Shown here: positions 12,601-23,721 of the stretch, piece by piece
How the letters are laid out: the number at the start of each line of letters is the position of its first letter
Position numbering within the stretch: position 1 is the first letter of the stretch
Source: Ambrosia x helenae
Taxonomy: Eukaryota > Streptophyta > Magnoliopsida > Asterales > Asteraceae
Assembly: GCA_030844895.1 (NCBI GenBank)
Contig: CM061231.1
Span: 36,031,149 to 36,095,148, forward strand
Direction: 5' to 3'
Length of the DNA: 64,000 nt
Notes under the pieces: model-generated
Told to the model about the DNA's origin: nothing
The model's input: only the letters and a program-made list of their open reading frames with translations
Database searches by the model: none
Made by a program: the position numbers and the translations under genes

Positions 12601-14421
12601 ACAATATGGATAATTGTAAAATGAAACAAGAGCACACGAGACCGATGTGTATCTTACTTAAATGTATCAAGGATTGATGAACCGGCAAGCACATGTCCAC
12701 TAGTAGACACCATGACAGGATCAACCACTAAAGCTGCCTTTAAAAGTTAGACTGAGTCAACTCAGAAGCGACATATACTCTAACTTAAATCGACCTGTCA
12801 TAATAATACCTTGAACTGGAAATTGCTTTAGACTATCTTGAAGTATCTTCACCATCGCAGTTGACGGAAGCATGCCGGTTTTCACCTAAGTAGATATCAG
12901 AAATGAATGCTGGTCAGTGTTTATGACCAAAACGACCACGGCAACAACTTAATAACCCAACTAACTTACAACATCAACATGCATATCTGACAGTACAGAC
13001 TTCAACTGTGCTGCAACAGATTCCTCTGGAAGAATGCTCACATCCTAATAAAAAGAAAATGAATCATCAAAATTTTATTATATGATATTAAAAGTCGAAA
13101 GAAACAAATAATCAAATATGGTGTTAAACCTGGACCCCAAGGGTATTCTGTGCAGTAACAGCTGTGATCACAGTAGAACAAAACACACCACGCGCAGCGC
13201 AAGTTTTAAGATCGGCCTGAATTCCTGCACCAGCTCCTGAATCAGAGCCAGCCATCGTCAGAACATGTGGGATTTTGTTACTACTGGACCCATTTGTGAT
13301 GGTTAAAGCCTTCTCCTCCGGCATTGCCTTGAGAGTCAAACCGCCAAATTGGTCAATTTCACGTCCACTACCTTGTTTCGAACTGAATACTGTACATATC
13401 TGGCGGCAATCAACCACAAAATAAAAATTAAAAATAAAATAAAATACAGTACCGTTTGCAACATACTTCTAGCTACCAGCTCATTACAAATCTAGTACCA
13501 CTCAATGATTATTTTGACAAAATTATAACCCTAATTACTTGACACTTAATCTGAAAATAAACAGTAATCACGTTAAAGGCACATCCAAACACCTCCTAGG
13601 TCTGAAATCAACATCGCGTATGAACTGGACGTCATGAGTAACATAAAAATGTTACAGCCAAAACAGAGAACGCAACCCAAAATACGAGTTTGGTAGGTGA
13701 GGGACGGCATTTGGCCCCCACATTTATTTCCCATACAACCAATGTGGAATAAATCCCATAATTGGCAATGATTTCAGTTCGTAACCAAAGTTTAAAAGAA
13801 CGGAAACGAACCTCGAGACGTTTTCCCTTCGCCTCACGAGGCGTAAGCCCGAGGCGGAATAAAAAATTAAATGAAAAAAATTATATATCTTATAAAATAT
13901 AAAATAATTGACCCAAAAAAGCCTAAAACATCAAAAACATACATAAAAAAAACAATTGACCCCAAAAGTCTAAAACTTAAAAAAAACACATAAAAACCCC
14001 CCTGAGGCACGCATTTTCTTAATGCCTCAGCCCTTATAGGCGTATGTACAGACTCGATCTCATGAGGCACGTCTCAGACTCGTTTTTTTGGCGAGGGGCG
14101 CCTTGAGGCGCACGCCTCAAAAGTTTTTTTAAACCATGTTCGTAACATTCAACCTTAATTAATTAATGGGCAACACCCTCGTAAGTCACGACTGATTCCC
14201 TCTGGCCCGTTGGGGGGGGGGGGGGGGGGGGGGGGGGAATTTTGCCAAAAAACATATGAATAATAATAACAAGCAAGTGAAATAATTAATATTTGCGTGA
14301 TGAATCAGTGAATAAGAAAACGATAAATCATCTAATAGTAATAATCTAATCTAGAACAAGTAGAGTGAGCAGTGAATTAGTAAGTATATAAAGGTATGAT
14401 GGTTGATTAAGAGTAAATATA

Positions 14422-14467
<46 letters not shown>

Positions 14468-14543
14468 TGATTTAAGAAGAGTGAGTGAGTGAGTGTACCT
14501 TGTGGTGATGAGCAATGGAGGTTGAAGAGAGGAAGGAGGCCAT
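9676..14543 (-). CDS. TH1: TH1, bifunctional HMP-P kinase / thiamine-phosphate synthase
   Basis: This plastid enzyme phosphorylates hydroxymethylpyrimidine phosphate (ThiD half) and joins the product to the thiazole phosphate to make thiamine monophosphate (ThiE half). Ten exons on the minus strand: 14499-14543, 13130-13399, 12970-13044, 12810-12885, 12658-12733, 12415-12549, 12238-12302, 12023-12150, 11669-11919, 9676-10228. All phases fit, giving 557 aa. Exons 1-2 give a Ser-rich transit peptide (MASFLSSTSIAHHHK). The kinase half shows VLTMAGSDSGAGAGIQADLK, VKTGMLPS, LVVDPVMVSTSG and NTHGTGCTMASCIAAELA. The synthase half shows ATIVQIREKDAETGE, DGVHVGQSDMP, GVSCKTPEHA, ADYIGSGGVFPT and LPVVAIGGI. 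It is convergent with TIM44 and shows no damage. Confidence 0.95.
10229..11668 (-). other. Large last intron of TH1 (1.44 kb)
   Basis: The intron lies between the synthase exons, with GT at 11668-11667 and AG at 10230-10229. It is several times longer than the other internal introns, which suggests an insertion. I could not find terminal repeats, a target duplication or a coding match. The open frame at 10739-10930 has no recognisable content. Confidence 0.7.
13786..14137. mobile_element. MULE-type MITE, GAGGCG-rich, in TH1 intron 1
   Basis: Bounded by the 9 bp duplication GTTCGTAAC (13777-13785 and 14138-14146), the size typical of Mutator-like elements. Short imperfect inverted ends (AAAGTTTAAAAGAAC against GGTTTAAAAAAACTTTT reversed) enclose clusters of CGCCTC/GAGGCG at both ends and an AT-rich centre. 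No transposase is present. Relatives lie in TIM44 intron 2. Confidence 0.7.
14212..14237 (+). repeat. 26 bp G homopolymer in TH1 intron 1
   Basis: Twenty-six consecutive G. Such a tract can form G-quadruplexes, and its length is unreliable in most sequencing. Confidence 0.95.
14421..14466. repeat. (AAT)n microsatellite in TH1 intron 1
   Basis: About 15 AAT units, some 30 bases from the exon 1 donor site. Confidence 0.95.
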
Positions 14544-15800
14544 ATAATGAATGAATTGAGTAAAGGTATTCACGAATAAGTAAACAGTCTAGCAACTTGT
14601 CACGGCTGCACTTACTTTAACTTTAAACACACACACACACACACACACACATTAGGATATTGGGACACATTAGCTTACTTTAGATTATGTTATGCTATGG
14701 TTGTTGGAGGACACCAAACACTCGTTTAGTGTAAAATGATTTGACAAAGGTTGCATAGTCGGGGATATATACCATTAGTTATGTGGTAATCATATTTGTA
14801 TTGTGTTCCTCTTACCTCAAATGAAATGAGGTGTTGGGTGCTACTGCGTTAATCATGTTGTTCCGATTAAGTACGTTTATGTTATTGTTAGAACCAACTA
14901 CTTCAAATAAAGCACGCCAAAATCATAGATCATGTGACGCAATTGCCTCGAGCATCACTGTTAGTTGGTCATGATCGCCTCAAATAAACTGGCCACACGC
15001 ACATTTGAGCAATTGCTCTACAACTAATGCTTGCAATCAATGCTACCGAGCATGTTGGGAGTGCACATAACTGTGCATGTCGTTGCCTGAATTGTTGCAC
15101 GCCGAGATGAGTCAGGTTGGGTAAATATTTTTTCCCATAAATAATGATACGGCCTCACAAAATTTGTTATTTTTTAACAAAGTTTACCGATCTTCTTCGA
15201 CATCCTCACGTATTTATCAAACGAGTCGGGTGTGGTTCTATACGCTAGTTGACGAAGTGTACAGGTGATCTTTTATAAAGTAGTAAATTCTCATTTATCT
15301 TTAGCATCATACGACAGTTTGGGTTCCACATGTAAATGTAACATATCATGTGGAATAATTGTTTGCTCATTCGGAAGCATATTCCGAACATATCTTCGCT
15401 AAAAACAACATCATGTGTGAAATTAGTATCGTTATGGTTTGTGTCAAATAGGCGGATTATGTCATCCTAGACTTTGATTTGATTGTACTTTGTGTCAATA
15501 GGTTGAAGTACTTTGTTAAAACTTAATTTGTATAATTTACTTAAAACTATAAAACTTTAATTCACTCAGCTCGCCTGACTGTGCGTGCATATTAGATTGA
15601 TTTCAGGTTTGATGGTGAATAAAAGGGACACCCTTGTATGCAGTGGAGCTACTTAGTTGTAGTTGACATTTCGAATATGAGGACGTCTAAATGATTTTGC
15701 TTGAACGAAATTTATATTATTTCTAAGAAATTAGTTTGCTTTATGAATATTGTTTTGACCCATTTTGGAAACTTGAAAACTTATTTTGACAATCCGCTGC
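14544..15800. promoter_or_regulatory. Upstream region of TH1
   Basis: The first 100-200 bases should hold the TH1 5' UTR and promoter; an (AC)n tract runs 14626-14651. The rest is AT-rich intergenic DNA with no supported frame, RNA gene or transposon boundary. It ends at the GTAAT duplication of the solo LTR. Confidence 0.4.
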
Positions 15801-16057
15801 GTAATTGATGTGTTGCAAAATACATCTCTTTTCCTATGTATTTTGTATATTATTTGGTCATGTTTTTAATAGTTTCGTGTCGTTTTTATTATGTATTTAT
15901 TATTTTAATTATTTTATAGGTGTTCGTGTGAAATGAGCTCAAAACGAAAGAATTTTAATCGAGACACAAACACTTGAGAGCAGTTGGTCATGGACGTTGG
16001 AGCCTAAACGAGTAACTTTAGTGGAGCCAGGAACACCCGAGTCAGGAACATAGAGTT

Positions 16058-16058
<1 letters not shown>

Positions 16059-16133
<75 letters not shown>
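16059..16133. repeat. (AAT)n microsatellite inside solo LTR
   Basis: About 25 AAT units within the LTR at 15806-17511. Confidence 0.95.
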
Positions 16134-16136
<3 letters not shown>

Positions 16137-16790
16137 GAAAAAGAAAATATTGTATGACTTGGGCTACGAGCCCAAAGTCAAAATGGAGGACCACATTATA
16201 AATGGAGATTGATTATTTTCGAAAGGAGGTGTGGAAAGACGGCGATTATCATTAGAACATATCTAGCAGCCGTCATTGGAGGAGATCGAACAACAACAAC
16301 TTTATTGAAGGTAGAGAGGAAGTGAAGGCCAGGAAGGCACGGGTTCAAGACTGAAGTTACGGTTCGATCATTAAAAGTTTTAGTTTTATATTTATTTACT
16401 TTGTGTTTATAAATATTGAGACCATGACTATATTTTATTCTGAACCTATGTTCTATCGATTTTCATTATTACGAGTAGCTAAATCTTGAACCACTACCTA
16501 GGTTGTATGATGACTGCATGTTAATTTTATAGCTTTCGGTTTATGGATTATTTTTGAATGGTTAATGTTTTGGTAAAAGTTCGGTTGGTGTTTATTATGA
16601 TGTGTGTGTGTGTTTAGGTCTAATTTATTATCTTTGATAGTTCTATAAACGTCTTAGTGAATGTCTTTCATGTTTGGATGTTTATTAGGGTTACATGCTT
16701 AGTGCTTGTAGCTTAGTTTGTGGTTTTGGATCCGAAAGCCATAGGAACTTGATTAGAGAATTTAAAGGACTTAGGTATTCTTCCATTCTT

Positions 16791-17096
16791 GAGACTGGGA
16801 GGTGATGGAATGTTGGGTTGTCTAGAGCTTTAGGTGTTAGGTTTTAGGTGAGACCGGGAGGTGATCCTATCCTAGTTGTCTTTAGTTTCTTGCAATTCCA
16901 AGTCATAGTTAACCTAATTAGATTACTCCTCTACATCTTCGGTGTATTGTGATTAGAGAGACCGGGAGGTGATCGAGTCATTTGAGTACCTTTACATTCT
17001 TAGTGAGGTGAGACCGGGAGGTGATCCGAGCTAGATAACCAGTGTTTTATTCCCTAGGATTCTTTGGGGTGTGTTGGTGAGACCGGGAGGAGATCT
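16791..17096 (+). repeat. Five interspersed GAGACCGGGAGGTGATC motifs
   Basis: Copies start at 16791 (GAGACTGGGAGGTGATG), 16850, 16958, 17010 and 17079 (last variant GGAGATC), with spacings of 59, 108, 52 and 69 bases. The sequence between copies is unrelated, so this is a dispersed motif rather than a tandem array. Confidence 0.9.
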
Positions 17097-18812
17097 AGCA
17101 CGTCTTAGGGCTTCTTAAGTTATCTTTAGAATCTGGTAGCCATTCAGTTTTCCATTACCGAGAGTTGTGAGTTTGCATGTAGGATTCTTGGCCTAGGTAG
17201 TTGCCTTTCTATCCTGATATTTTCCTCAGTTATCCTTGCTGTCTATTTATCCTATTTAATTATTTTATTTATTTTAATTAATTATTTAAAAAACCAAAAA
17301 AATCAACTTTTAAATCAAATCTTTTTAAGTCTTAGTCGAGTCTAGTTTTGTTTTCCATTAGTGTCCTGTGGGTTCGATACTCGGACTTACTTAGTCTGTA
17401 CTGCATTGATAGGTACACTTGCCTGTCGTGTGGTCTAGTTTAGTTGAGTCTGTTTTATATTACTAGGTGTGTAGGTTAGGTAGTTATTTATAGACCACAC
17501 ATAGCACATCAGTAATTTCTGACATAAAATAAAACTTCTTTGAGTTAACAATGGGGTTTTTAGTCCTTGAGGGCCAATTGTTTGACATCGATTTTGCGGG
17601 TCTTACAAATCTACTCTATACATTACTAGCAGGAATGCCCGCACGTTGCCGCGGGTACTTATGTTATTTTTTTACACACTCAGGATGACAATCTTCCTTA
17701 CATGGACCCAAGAGGAGGATGTGGCTTTTAACATAGTTAACGAATAAAATATTAATGGAATTAGTGAATCAAATAAATACGGGTGATGTTGCGGCACCGA
17801 CAATTTGCAACACAATACTTGCTTATATTAGTTTGTCAATCATTTAGGTTAAGTTAGTCGCTTATGTACAACACTGAATTAAATAAAAGATAAAATGTCA
17901 AGTAAAAAGATGTTCATGATATGATAAAACCACATGTGATATAAGTAATATGTGAAAGGTACAAATGTCTTTACAAAAAGTCAAACCGGTATGTGCCAAG
18001 TTCAAATATATATGAATTTCAACAAGAAGATAGCATCAAGAATCTACTATTATATAACCTAAAAAAACTTAACTTTGACACACACAATAAAAATCATCGA
18101 GAAAAAAATAGAATTCCATGCCAATTCAATGCCAAAAACCAGTCCAGGCCAGTTGCTAAAATAGCAACAAAATAGTCCCGAAAAGCAGCTACATTGCTAT
18201 CTAAATTGTCCCGGAGAACACAACATTGCCGTTAAGTTAAACATCAAATCAAATTAAACTCTAAGTCGTTTACAACTCTATTTTGTTCTAATCAATGAAA
18301 CATCTGCAGATGATGAAAGTAAACTTCATAGCCATTAATAGGATAAAAAAGATAAACCACAAATGAAAATAAATTTACAGGTTCGACTTGAATTGCTTGC
18401 ATGTTTTCAGGCCCTGACCTTTGAACTCGAAACAGTGCAAGAGTGCAACCCCATCTTCTTTGTAAGTGTCATCAAGATTCAGGAAGTTCCTTCCTTGATA
18501 TAAGTCTTGTTTCCATCAGTTAAACCACCCTAAAAATTTCATGACTTGATAACTTATGTCAATAGATGTGAATGGTTAGATTCACAACTGTAAATGAAGA
18601 ATGTAGAATTTGACTTTTTATGTTTTTCTTTATTATAGAATTCGATTTGAAACGCGCCTTAAGAACCAAGAAGCTATTAAAGATTGCAAAGAAAAGGGAT
18701 ATTTCGCTTCCTTCATAAAGTTGTTTATAAATAAAACTCTTCAATCATAATTTGAAGAGCAATGATATTCTACAAGTTGAGGGGATACTTTTTAACTTTT
18801 GGAGATGTATTA

Positions 18813-19154
18813 GAGCATTCACATCCCCTCCATCAAACCTTCTCCCCATCTATAAAATTTTAAAAAAACTTACTAAAACACCCTACATCCCATCCTCCAT
18901 TTTATACCATATCTTTTATATTTTGAAAAATCCATCTTCTAGCTTTTTATATATAAAAAAGCTACTGTTCACTCCCATCAAATTATTGTGAGTGTATTTT
19001 AACGAGGAATATAATAAAATAAGTGTTTGTGAGTAAGATAAAGGTAAATATGGTGAAGGGGATGTGGAAGGTTTTTAAAATGAGAGATAAATTTTAAAAA
19101 ATATGATTTTTTGTTATATTAGGGTATAAAATGGTGGAGGGGATGTGAATTCTC
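18813..19154. mobile_element. Tourist-like (PIF/Harbinger) MITE
   Basis: Inverted ends GAGCATTCACATCCCCTCCA and TGGAGGGGATGTGAATTCTC reversed are flanked by TTA on both sides (18810-18812, 19155-19157), the target preference of Harbinger elements. The body is AT-rich and non-coding. Confidence 0.85.
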
Positions 19155-19339
19155 TTAGGCTTGCACCCCACTCCATATTATGGACCATACACCATAGTGC
19201 CCGGTTAAGTGCGAAACTATGAGGTGTAAACCTGACTTATTTTTTAGCCTTGGAACCTGATTACTCTAAACAAAGAAAAGACTAATGGTTCATCCAAAAA
19301 GAATCATATGGAAGTAACTGCTCTTGCTGCTACTATAAA

Positions 19340-20249
19340 TGATAGAGAGAACATTGGGAAGCAGTTAAGTGGGTGCTTCGTTTTGAAGGGAACTTCAAAC
19401 ATGGGTTATGTTTCAAAGGGAAGGATTCAGTTCTTAGAGGTTATACAGATGCTGACCTGTGTGGCTATAGAGAGACATTTAAAAGCACCACAAGTTTCGC
19501 TTTCACGGTGGGAGAAACTGCAGTTAGTTGGATGTCCAGGCTCCAAAAAAGTGTGGCTTTGTCCACAACAGAAACAGAATACATGGCTATAGCTGAAGCC
19601 AGTAAGGAGCTAGTATGGTTGAAAGCTATTCTGGAAGAGTTAGGCAAGAAGCAGACTAAGTACTTACTGCACTGTGATAATGAAAGTGCAGTAAAACTTG
19701 CTAAGAATCCGGTGTATCACAAGAAGACGAAGCACATCGGGATAAGGTATCACTTCGTGAGTGGATTGGTTGCTAATGGCACAATCAACTTGAAGAATAT
19801 CTCAGGTGCTAAGAATCCAGCAGACATGTTCACCAAATGTGTAACGTTGGATAAGCTGAAGCTGTATGGAGCTTTAGCTGGTCTCCAGGAATAGTGTTGA
19901 GCAGATCGGGGTAACTGGAGGTGCATTGAAGATCAGATGGGAGATCTTATTTACAAAGTACAGAAGAGATGGTGCAGTTCGTGGTCCGAAGACACCAAGT
20001 GAGAGATTGTTGATTGTTGGAAATGTTGTCTTCAGCCCAAATATAGGCCCAACCCAGTTTGTTTAACTTGTTGAGCAAGATTAGCAAAGGGTTAAACCCT
20101 AATTAGGAGCCTATAAATATATCTCTTGTATTTGTATTTCGCATCACTAAATAATAAGAAAACCCTAGTTGCCACCGTGGACGTAGATCAGTTTAGACCG
20201 AACCAGGTAAAATCTTGTGTTCGTGTGCGTGTGTTCTACGATCCTAACA
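19340..20249 (+). pseudogene. Ty1/copia 3' fragment: RNase H and 3' LTR (Tork-like)
   Basis: The open frame to 19894 encodes the end of a copia polyprotein: GYTDADLCGYRETFKSTTS, SWMSRLQKSVALSTTETEYM, LLHCDNESAVKLAKNPVYHK, KHIGIRYHF and NPADMFTKCV, ending GLQE. This is the RNase H domain. A likely 235 bp LTR follows (20015-20249, TGTTGG to CTAACA). The upstream pol, gag and 5' LTR are absent, so the piece is truncated or was captured. It sits inside the Helitron-like block. Confidence 0.8.
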
Positions 20250-21886
20250 TCTTGTATGTTCCTTCACGGAATCACGGGTCCCTTATCTTTACTTTTTAGC
20301 TTTTTTACCTTTCCATCAAGCATGCCGATACATTTTTTCATACTAATTTTCTATCAACTTCAATATCATACAGAGGCACATACGTTGTCTTGTCGGCACT
20401 AACATATCATATCGAGACACCATTTTTTATGACTAAATTCCATCACATTCTAAAAGGATTGTTGTATTCCGAAGAAATTTAAAAGGGTTAATTTTGAACC
20501 CGGCTCACTTATCAACCAAATACCTTAAGAACAACGGTCGGATCGGGAACCGGGCCGGTTGAACCAGATTTTTTATATTTTTTAAAAATTTTACCTTATT
20601 AATTTTATGACACCGTCTTGTTCGTACAATATTGATAACAACCCATGTGAACCGAACTCTCAAAGGTCCCAGTTTTGACCAACCATTTGTTTGGCTTGTC
20701 AATTCGAGTTTGATAACATTACAATATTTATACTACATTATAAAGGAGGAGGCATGAGCAAATATGTCTAATTTGTTCACAGTTAAGATGGCATACCAAG
20801 GTTTCTTTACAATTTCCTAAAATTGACCACTTTTCTTCCCGAAATACCCCTAGAAGATAATCAACTTTTATATGAAATGGAACTCACCCAAACTAAATAA
20901 ACACGCGGAAAACAATATTTTTGAACAAATTTCATAAAATGGCGATGAAAGATAATAATTTATGTTACCACAATGAATAATCTTATCTCAGCTAAACTTG
21001 TATGAGTTTTAAAACTTTACCATAATAATACTTATATTATAAACCATTTTCATATACATGCGTCTACCCAGCAGCAAAGTGGACGGGATGGTTCGGCTCA
21101 CTGACTACAGTGGGCAATTTTTTAGCTGCTGGGTCAGGTTGGACAAGTCTATTACAAAGTTACAAATCACAACTTTTAATTTCTAAATGGACAGTGACCT
21201 TCATACGATAGCATATACAATATCATATTATTAGTACATGCTTTTGTCATGTAAATGAACTTTATCATTTAGCAAGGTGTCTTTAATGGCACAATTATGT
21301 AGATATGCAATGACCAGACATCTTACACAAGAGTGATGTTTATGTTCATATTGGTTCGTTACAGTAACATACCTTTGGTTTATTAAGATTTGTTCAATAA
21401 TGAGTACATGATTTTTGTGGTGAACTGCAATCAGTTGCAAGTTACGGTACACATTTCTTTTCTTTCTTTCTACGAATACTTGTTAAAACATAGTGTGCAC
21501 ATTTCTATTCTTTTTGCGTAACTTGCCACCTAAGTATCATAATGTTGTATTGCAACCCATTTGTGGATTCCGCTGCAACGCGCGGGTAAACCGACTAGTT
21601 GATAACAATTATACATGTATTAATTTGAAATGAACATTCTCTATTCATGAATAGTAACAACCTCTTTCTTATTAGTGGAGAGAGGTGGTGCTATTTTATA
21701 TTTTTTCATTAACAACACGTTATTTTACATTAAATATAAATGGTTTCATAATAAATTAGAACTTGACTTGATGGTGGAGTGGTTTGAAGAACATTTATCC
21801 TACATGTAGAGGCCGATTTATTTCCTTCTCAACTGTTGAGAGGTGCGATGCCAACTTTATATTTTTTTTTCTTTTACAACGCATTA

Positions 21887-21925
<39 letters not shown>

Positions 21926-22741
21926 CAAAGGGATTAATCCTACATGTCATACTCTTATGCAATCCCTCCTTTGAGAGATGCCACATAAGATGTAATCCCT
22001 CCTTTGAGAGATGCCACATAAGATGTGATGTGGCAACTCTAAACCAATTAAAAAAAGAAATAAATATGATTTAACCTAATCTATTTTAATATTTAACCTA
22101 ATCCATTAAATACTTAATCTACTAAATCTAAATATTAAACCTTTATTATTTTATCTCTCGTGTTTCCTCCCATAACTTTTAAACGTTAATATCTTTTATA
22201 TACGAGATTTTTTAAAGAAAAAAATTACACCAAATTAACGAGCGTTTTATTATCTTTCCAACGAGTACCATAGTGCTATATAAAAATCGGAGAAAAAAAT
22301 GACTATTTTTTGTAACCCGACAGGTATTGTGTCGGGTTTGGGATTAGTTTAAAAAAAAATTGTGGGTTTGGGTCGGGTCTGGGATTAGGTGATACCCAAC
22401 CCGATTACCCGAAACAACATACCCAAATACCCGAACTACATACCCGATCAAATACCCATGAATTTTAGCGCATCACATAACCCTTAGATTAATGCGTTCG
22501 ATATTTCAATAATTAACTTTTTTTTTCTTATTTCATGTTAGTTCTTTTTAGAGTGATCTATTACAAACTTCCGAATTCATTTGTAATGGCACTAGATTTA
22601 TACCCCGGTGCAAAGATTCGTTTTTTTTTTATATTTGAATATGATAACTTATGGCAGAGATTTGTTTAAAATAATAATAATATATTTTATTATTTTATAT
22701 TATATATTTCAACCCGGGACGCTTCCCGGGATAAAAACTAG
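21887..22741 (+). mobile_element. Non-autonomous Helitron (855 bp)
   Basis: It starts TCTATATATA between A and T, and ends with a hairpin (CCCGGGA / TCCCGGG, 22713-22730), seven bases, then CTAG and a flanking T. Joining the flanks restores the tandem unit seen at its neighbours (GCATTA joined to TTTAATAATAAATAC), so both ends are well supported. The body has a (TA)n tract (21888-21922), a 33 bp tandem duplication and an inverted ACCCGA/GGGTCGGG-rich stretch (22310-22460), but no Rep/helicase. Confidence 0.8.
21961..22026 (+). repeat. 33 bp tandem duplication
   Basis: Two exact copies of a unit that starts AATCCCTCCTTTGAGAGATG, at 21961-21993 and 21994-22026, inside the 855 bp Helitron. Confidence 0.95.
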
Positions 22742-23476
22742 TTTAATAATAAATACAAATGGTTTCATATTGAAACACATTGTTGTTTGGTGATGGAGTG
22801 GTTTAAGGTATGTTTCTCTAACATGAGGTCTCAAGTTCGAGACTTGCTAGATGGCGTTTTATTTGTTTTTTCCATTTATACAGCGTTTTCTCATATTAAA
22901 TACAATTGGTTTGAGATTAAAACATGAAGGAAAAATTACAGAAATCGTCCTTTATGTTTAAATCGTTTTTCAGTGGATGTCCTTTAACTTCAAAAGTGAT
23001 GAGAATCGTCCTTTATATTGTAAAATATTGCAGCTGTCGTCCTTTAGGCCTAACCTAGTTAGTTTTTTTGGTTAAGTTTGGTCATATGGACCCACATGAG
23101 GGTAAAATGACAGTTATGCCCTCATCTCTATCATCTTTTATCACCACCACCACTTACATTCTTCAATAACCACCACTACCCCCACCACATCCACCACTAG
23201 GCCATACCACCACCTCTACCACAACCTGCCACCACCACCTGCCTTGAACCTAAAGCTCCCAAATTTCATCAACCCTGCAATACTAATACCCAAAACCAAT
23301 AAATAATCCCTAAAAAGAAGCCCAACAACAAAATGCCCAAATTGACACCATCAAAACTCTAACTCAATGAACACCATCTTCCCTAACCCCCACCTCCTTC
23401 TTCATGTCACAACCTCCTTCTTCTTCCTATCCCCAACCCGTCAAAGTGCACCTCCCACCACACCACAGTCACAACC

Positions 23477-23543
<67 letters not shown>
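23477..23543. repeat. (TTA)n microsatellite in MULE
   Basis: About 22 TTA units. They give the poly-Tyr frame at 23367-23597, which is not a gene. Confidence 0.95.
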
Positions 23544-23544
<1 letters not shown>

Positions 23545-23721
23545 TCAAGGTGAATGTGATGATGCCCCTAGAAGCCGCCATAACAACTATAATTTGAAAG
23601 AAGAATATTTAATCAAACTTACTGCTCAATCGGAATCATCACCAATCTTTACAACCATCATCATTATTATCAAATCATCAGGCCTGACTACGAAAACCCC
23701 AAACTGAACGAACACCGTCTG

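Larger units (their letters stand above)
15806..17511 (+). mobile_element. Solo LTR of a Ty3/gypsy (Athila/Tat-like) element
   Basis: The block starts TGATGTGTTGC and ends CACATCA, and is flanked by the 5 bp duplication GTAAT (15801-15805 and 17512-17516). There is no internal coding domain. The 3' part has the GTGGGTTCGATACTCGGACTT stretch that I associate with Athila/Tat LTRs, so the lineage is an inference. It contains an (AAT)n tract and five copies of a GAGACCGGGAGGTGATC motif. The orientation is inferred from that stretch. Confidence 0.8.
17610..21598 (+). mobile_element. Helitron-like 4 kb block
   Basis: The right end has a CCGC/GCGG hairpin (21570-21585) followed by CTAG (21595-21598) and then T, a Helitron 3' end. 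The left side starts TCTACTCTATAC after an A (17609), the form of a Helitron 5' end. But 17626-17655 also looks like an inverted 3' end: CTAG, then CCCGC/GCGGG. So this is either one Helitron or two in opposite orientation sharing this space. There is no Rep/helicase frame. It carries a Harbinger MITE and a copia fragment. The stretches 17660-18800 and 20250-21560 hold no gene that I can support. Confidence 0.5.

Noticed and set aside
22310..22460. GGGTTTGGG-like words, considered as interstitial telomere repeat
   Set aside because: Words are GGGTCGGG/ACCCGA and irregular, not TTTAGGG; they match subterminal arrays of hAT-type MITEs.
23367..23597. Open frame with a run of about 20 Tyr
   Set aside because: Product of the TTA microsatellite in a MULE.
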